This document shows positions 61,267 through 64,000 of a stretch of DNA of 64,000 nt, one piece after another. Every line of letters begins with the position of its first letter. Within the stretch, counting starts at the first letter, position 1. The position numbers and the translations under genes are program-made. The DNA is from Arthrobacter sp. zg-Y1110 (GTDB lineage: Bacteria > Actinomycetota > Actinomycetes > Actinomycetales > Micrococcaceae): positions 3,100,001 to 3,164,000 of the forward strand of contig NZ_CP104272.1 in assembly GCF_025244865.1 (NCBI RefSeq). Reading direction: 5' to 3'. A model generated the notes under the pieces. The model ran no database searches. It was given only the letters and a program-made list of their open reading frames with translations, and was not told the DNA's origin.

Positions 61267-62523
61267 ATGGCCCGTACCGTCCAGCTCCCCGACACCCCGC
61301 GCCCCGCAACGCGTCCCCGCCACATCCTGTGGCTGCTTGGCCCCGCGCTGGTGGCCGGCGTCGCCTACCTGGATCCCGGCAACGTTGCCAGCAACATGAC
61401 TGCAGGGGCGAAGTTCGGCTACCTGCTGGTCTGGGTGGTGGTGACGGGCAACGTGATGGCGTGGCTGATCCAGTACCTGTCGGCCAAGCTGGGGCTGGTC
61501 ACCGGTCGCAGCCTGCCCGAACTGCTCGGGGAACGCATCGGACTGAAACCTGCCCGGCGGCTGTACTGGCTGCAGGCCGAACTGGTCGCGATGGCCACTG
61601 ATGTCGCAGAGGTGATCGGCGGCGCCGTCGCACTCTGGCTGCTCTTTGATCTTCCGCTGTTCCTGGGCGGCATCATTACCGGCGCTATCTCCATGGTGGT
61701 GCTGCAGCTGCAGAACAGCGGCCGGCACCGAAGCTTCGAGTACGTCATCGTCACGCTGATGCTGGTGATCGCCGTCGGTTTCACGGCCGGCGTCTTCCTC
61801 AACCCGCCCGACGGCGGCTCCGTGGTCGAAGGCCTGGTGCCTCGTTTCGAAGGCAGCGAATCGGTGCTCCTCGCAGCATCGATCCTGGGCGCCACCGTGA
61901 TGCCGCACGCCATTTATGCGCACTCCGCCCTGACCCGGGACCGCTTCCCCGGACGCACCGCTTCCCTCACCACCACCCGGCTGATCAAGGCCACCAAATG
62001 GGACGTAACCATTGCCCTGGCCGTGGCGGGCTCGGTGAACCTGGCCATCCTGCTGCTCGCCGCCGGTTCGCTGCAGGGTGTGGAAGGGACGGATACCCTC
62101 GAAGGCGCCCACGCCGCCATTGCCGCCTCACTGGGCTCGGTGGTGGCCACCATGTTCGCTGTCGGACTGCTCGCGTCCGGCCTTGCCTCGACGTCGGTGG
62201 GCGCGTATGCGGGTGCCGAAATCATGCAGGGCCTGCTTAAGGTGCGCATCCCCATGCTGCTGCGTCGCCTGATTACCCTGCTCCCCGCGCTGGCGATCCT
62301 CGCCGTCGGCATCGATCCCACCTGGGCTCTGATCCTCAGCCAGGTCATCCTCTCCTTCGGCATTCCGTTCGCCCTGATTCCACTGGTCTGGCTGACCGCG
62401 CAGCGGGACCTGATGGGGAGCCACCGCAACCAGTGGTGGACCACAGGCCTGGGCGTACTGGTCTCGGTGCTGCTGGTCGGGCTGAACATCACCCTGCTGG
62501 TGCTGACCTTCACCGGCGCCTGA
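61267..62523 (+). CDS. mntH: Nramp-family manganese/divalent metal transporter
   Basis: This 418-residue membrane protein has about eleven hydrophobic segments. The metal-site motifs are present: Asp36-Pro-Gly-Asn39 in the first segment and Met212-Pro-His214 in the sixth. It imports Mn(II), and perhaps Fe(II), with protons. A DtxR/MntR-like box just upstream suggests metal-dependent repression. The gene is convergent with trxB. Confidence 0.94.
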   Translation: MARTVQLPDTPRPATRPRHILWLLGPALVAGVAYLDPGNVASNMTAGAKFGYLLVWVVVTGNVMAWLIQYLSAKLGLVTGRSLPELLGERIGLKPARRLYWLQAELVAMATDVAEVIGGAVALWLLFDLPLFLGGIITGAISMVVLQLQNSGRHRSFEYVIVTLMLVIAVGFTAGVFLNPPDGGSVVEGLVPRFEGSESVLLAASILGATVMPHAIYAHSALTRDRFPGRTASLTTTRLIKATKWDVTIALAVAGSVNLAILLLAAGSLQGVEGTDTLEGAHAAIAASLGSVVATMFAVGLLASGLASTSVGAYAGAEIMQGLLKVRIPMLLRRLITLLPALAILAVGIDPTWALILSQVILSFGIPFALIPLVWLTAQRDLMGSHRNQWWTTGLGVLVSVLLVGLNITLLVLTFTGA

Positions 62524-62525
62524 GG

Positions 62526-63503
62526 CTAGCCTTTCAGCGAACCCTCCACCAGTGCGGTAGCGATGCTGTCGGCATCCGCCTGGGCCGCGAGATACCGCTC
62601 GGCGTCCAGCGCAGCGGAGCAGCCGGTGCCCGCAGCGGTGATCGCTTGCCGGTAGCGGTGGTCCACGGCGTCGCCGCACGCGAACACCCCGTCCAGGTTG
62701 GTCTGGGTGCTCGGAGCCGCGACCCTGATGTACCCCTCCGGATCCAGATCCACCTGTCCCGCCAGGAGATCGGTACGCGGGGCATGGCCAATGGCGACGA
62801 AAACCCCCTGCGTCGGCAGATTCCGCGTGGCGCCGGTGACGGTGTCCGTAAGGGTCATGCCGGTCACCTTGTCCGTGCCATGGATCGCGGTGACTTCGCT
62901 GTTGAACTCAAAGTGGATCTTCGCGTGGTCCCGGGCCCGCTGGGCCATGATGCGGGAGGCACGCAGCGTGTCCCGGCGTACGACGACGGTCACCGACGCC
63001 GCGAAGCGGGTCAGGAACAGCGCTTCCTCCATGGCTGAATCCCCGCCCCCGACCACCACGATGTCCTGGTTGCGGAAGAAAAAGCCGTCGCAGGTGGCGC
63101 ACCAGGAAATGCCCCGGCCGTTGAGCTGTTTTTCCTCCGGCAGCCCCAGCTCCTTGTAGACGGAGCCGGTGGCGAGGATGACGCTGCGGGCCTTGTAGGT
63201 TTTCCCGTTGCCTGTGGCCACCCGCTTGGTGTGGGCACCCAGCTCCACCGACACGGCGTCGTCGTACTCCACCAGGGCGCCGAATTTCTCCGCCTGCCTG
63301 CGCAGGTTCTCCATCAGGTCCGGCCCCAGGATGCCGTCGGGGAAACCCGGAAAGTTCTCCACCTCCGTGGTGTTCATCAGGGCGCCGCCGGCGGTGACGG
63401 AGCCCGCGAGGATACGGGGTTTCAACCCGGCCCGGGCGGCGTAGACCCCTGCGGTGTAACCGGCGGGACCGGACCCGATGATCAGGACGGAATCTGTACC
63501 CAT
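62526..63503 (-). CDS. trxB: Thioredoxin reductase
   Basis: This 325-residue flavoprotein has an N-terminal FAD motif (IIGSGPAGYTAGVYAARAG), the redox pair Cys135-Ala-Thr-Cys138 (WCATCDG) at the classical place, the NADPH motif VVGGGDSAMEEA, and a C-terminal FAD motif FACGDAVD. It reduces thioredoxin with NADPH. No thioredoxin gene is adjacent. It ends just after the Nramp stop. Confidence 0.95.
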   Translation of the reverse strand: MGTDSVLIIGSGPAGYTAGVYAARAGLKPRILAGSVTAGGALMNTTEVENFPGFPDGILGPDLMENLRRQAEKFGALVEYDDAVSVELGAHTKRVATGNGKTYKARSVILATGSVYKELGLPEEKQLNGRGISWCATCDGFFFRNQDIVVVGGGDSAMEEALFLTRFAASVTVVVRRDTLRASRIMAQRARDHAKIHFEFNSEVTAIHGTDKVTGMTLTDTVTGATRNLPTQGVFVAIGHAPRTDLLAGQVDLDPEGYIRVAAPSTQTNLDGVFACGDAVDHRYRQAITAAGTGCSAALDAERYLAAQADADSIATALVEGSLKG

Positions 63504-63609
63504 CGGCTCTTCCCTTCGCTGCAGCGGTCCTTCAAGTCTGTCGGGGAGGAGGCTAGGGTCGGTAGCCCGGGCGCATTAAGCGGTGCCGGAATCGGCAAAG
63601 GAGCCAGTA

Positions 63610-64000
63610 GTGGCAGCGGCACTCAAACCCATTGAACTGATCCAGCTTCCCCGCGGCGTGATTGATGCGCTTGCCGCCGGTGACCTGCCCGGCGCCAACC
63701 GGCAGGCGCCTCTGGAGCTTACCGAGCACTTTTCCCAGGACCGGCAGCCGCTGTGGCGTATCCGGAGCGCGCAGCTGGAAGAGAATCCCGGAGACGCGGC
63801 ATGGATCACCCGGGCCATCTTTGACCCCGGACTGGGCCGGGCGGTGGGCCTGGCCGGGTTCCACGGCCCTCCGGACGGCAACGGCATGGTGGAAGTCGGG
63901 TATTCGGTGGACCCGGCCTACCGGCGGCAGGGCTACGCCCGCGCCGCCCTGGAGGCGCTGCTTGCCGCGGCTGCGAAGGAACCCTCGATCCGCACCGTCC
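63610..64000 (+). CDS. GNAT-family N-acetyltransferase (cut by window end)
   Basis: The visible 130 residues contain the GNAT acetyl-CoA site VGYSVDPAYRRQGYARAAL, whose R-R-x-G-Y/x-A element binds the pyrophosphate of acetyl-CoA. GTG 63610 is preceded by AAAGGAG seven bases upstream. The gene is divergent from trxB and continues past position 64000. The substrate is unknown; RimJ/RimL-like members modify ribosomal or other amino groups. Confidence 0.85.
   Translation, partial: MAAALKPIELIQLPRGVIDALAAGDLPGANRQAPLELTEHFSQDRQPLWRIRSAQLEENPGDAAWITRAIFDPGLGRAVGLAGFHGPPDGNGMVEVGYSVDPAYRRQGYARAALEALLAAAAKEPSIRTV

Overview
The window is 64 kb of high-GC DNA from an actinobacterial chromosome. Gene style (Shine-Dalgarno sites of the GGAGG/AAGGAG type, frequent GTG and TTG starts), an RsbQ-type hydrolase, a DUF6221 gene, and an actinobacterial tmRNA whose tag reads AKPMRTDFALAA together fit the Micrococcaceae. 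An Arthrobacter-like organism is the best guess; this is inferred from sequence style, not from a database match. There are about 60 protein genes and one tmRNA. I saw no tRNA, rRNA, insertion sequence, phage gene or CRISPR array. The window looks like ordinary chromosome with many small catabolic and transport units.

Layout. 0-9 kb: an APC permease, a small membrane protein, a DoxX-type protein, an M20 amidohydrolase, then a NarL-type two-component system followed by a NatAB-like ABC exporter. 9-17.5 kb: an orphan NMT1/SsuA-type binding lipoprotein coupled to an acyl-CoA synthetase, malQ, small proteins, and a divergent pair of an SDR-like protein and a second acyl-CoA synthetase. 17.5-22 kb: the bifunctional proline catabolic enzyme PutA with a divergent LysR regulator. 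22-25 kb: repeat-rich intergenic DNA, a lipoprotein and a YsnF-like PRC-barrel protein. 25-30 kb: a long-chain acyl-CoA ligase, an ATP-grasp protein, an SDR, a phosphoribosyltransferase and an HdeD-like protein. 30-34 kb: ammonium transporter and PoxB-like TPP enzyme.

33.8-40.3 kb is a catabolic island: an AraC-type regulator, a ribose-type ABC importer (binding protein, double ATPase, permease) and a benzaldehyde-dehydrogenase-like ALDH. 41-44 kb holds an RsbQ-like hydrolase directly followed by a PAS histidine kinase, then a GtrA protein. 44.3-48 kb is a tight operon of a DUF6282 metallohydrolase with a nitrate/sulfonate-type ABC importer, convergent with a succinate-semialdehyde-type dehydrogenase. 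49.5-57.5 kb has a TRIC/YicG-type channel, a small acidic repeat protein, a glucose-dehydrogenase-like enzyme, tmRNA, a P-loop sugar/nucleoside kinase, an SMP-30 lactonase, a RelA/SpoT-domain protein and a GntP permease. 57.6-64 kb has an APC transporter, small membrane proteins, an Nramp manganese transporter behind a DtxR/MntR-like box, thioredoxin reductase and a GNAT gene cut by the window end.

The most unusual signals are (i) the RsbQ hydrolase paired with a histidine kinase instead of the RsbP phosphatase, (ii) the DUF6282-ABC operon of unknown substrate, (iii) the AraC/ABC/aryl-aldehyde dehydrogenase island, (iv) a RelA/SpoT protein with an extra C-terminal region, and (v) several families of dispersed intergenic repeats, two of which recur together in the same arrangement at 1.7 kb and 23.3 kb.
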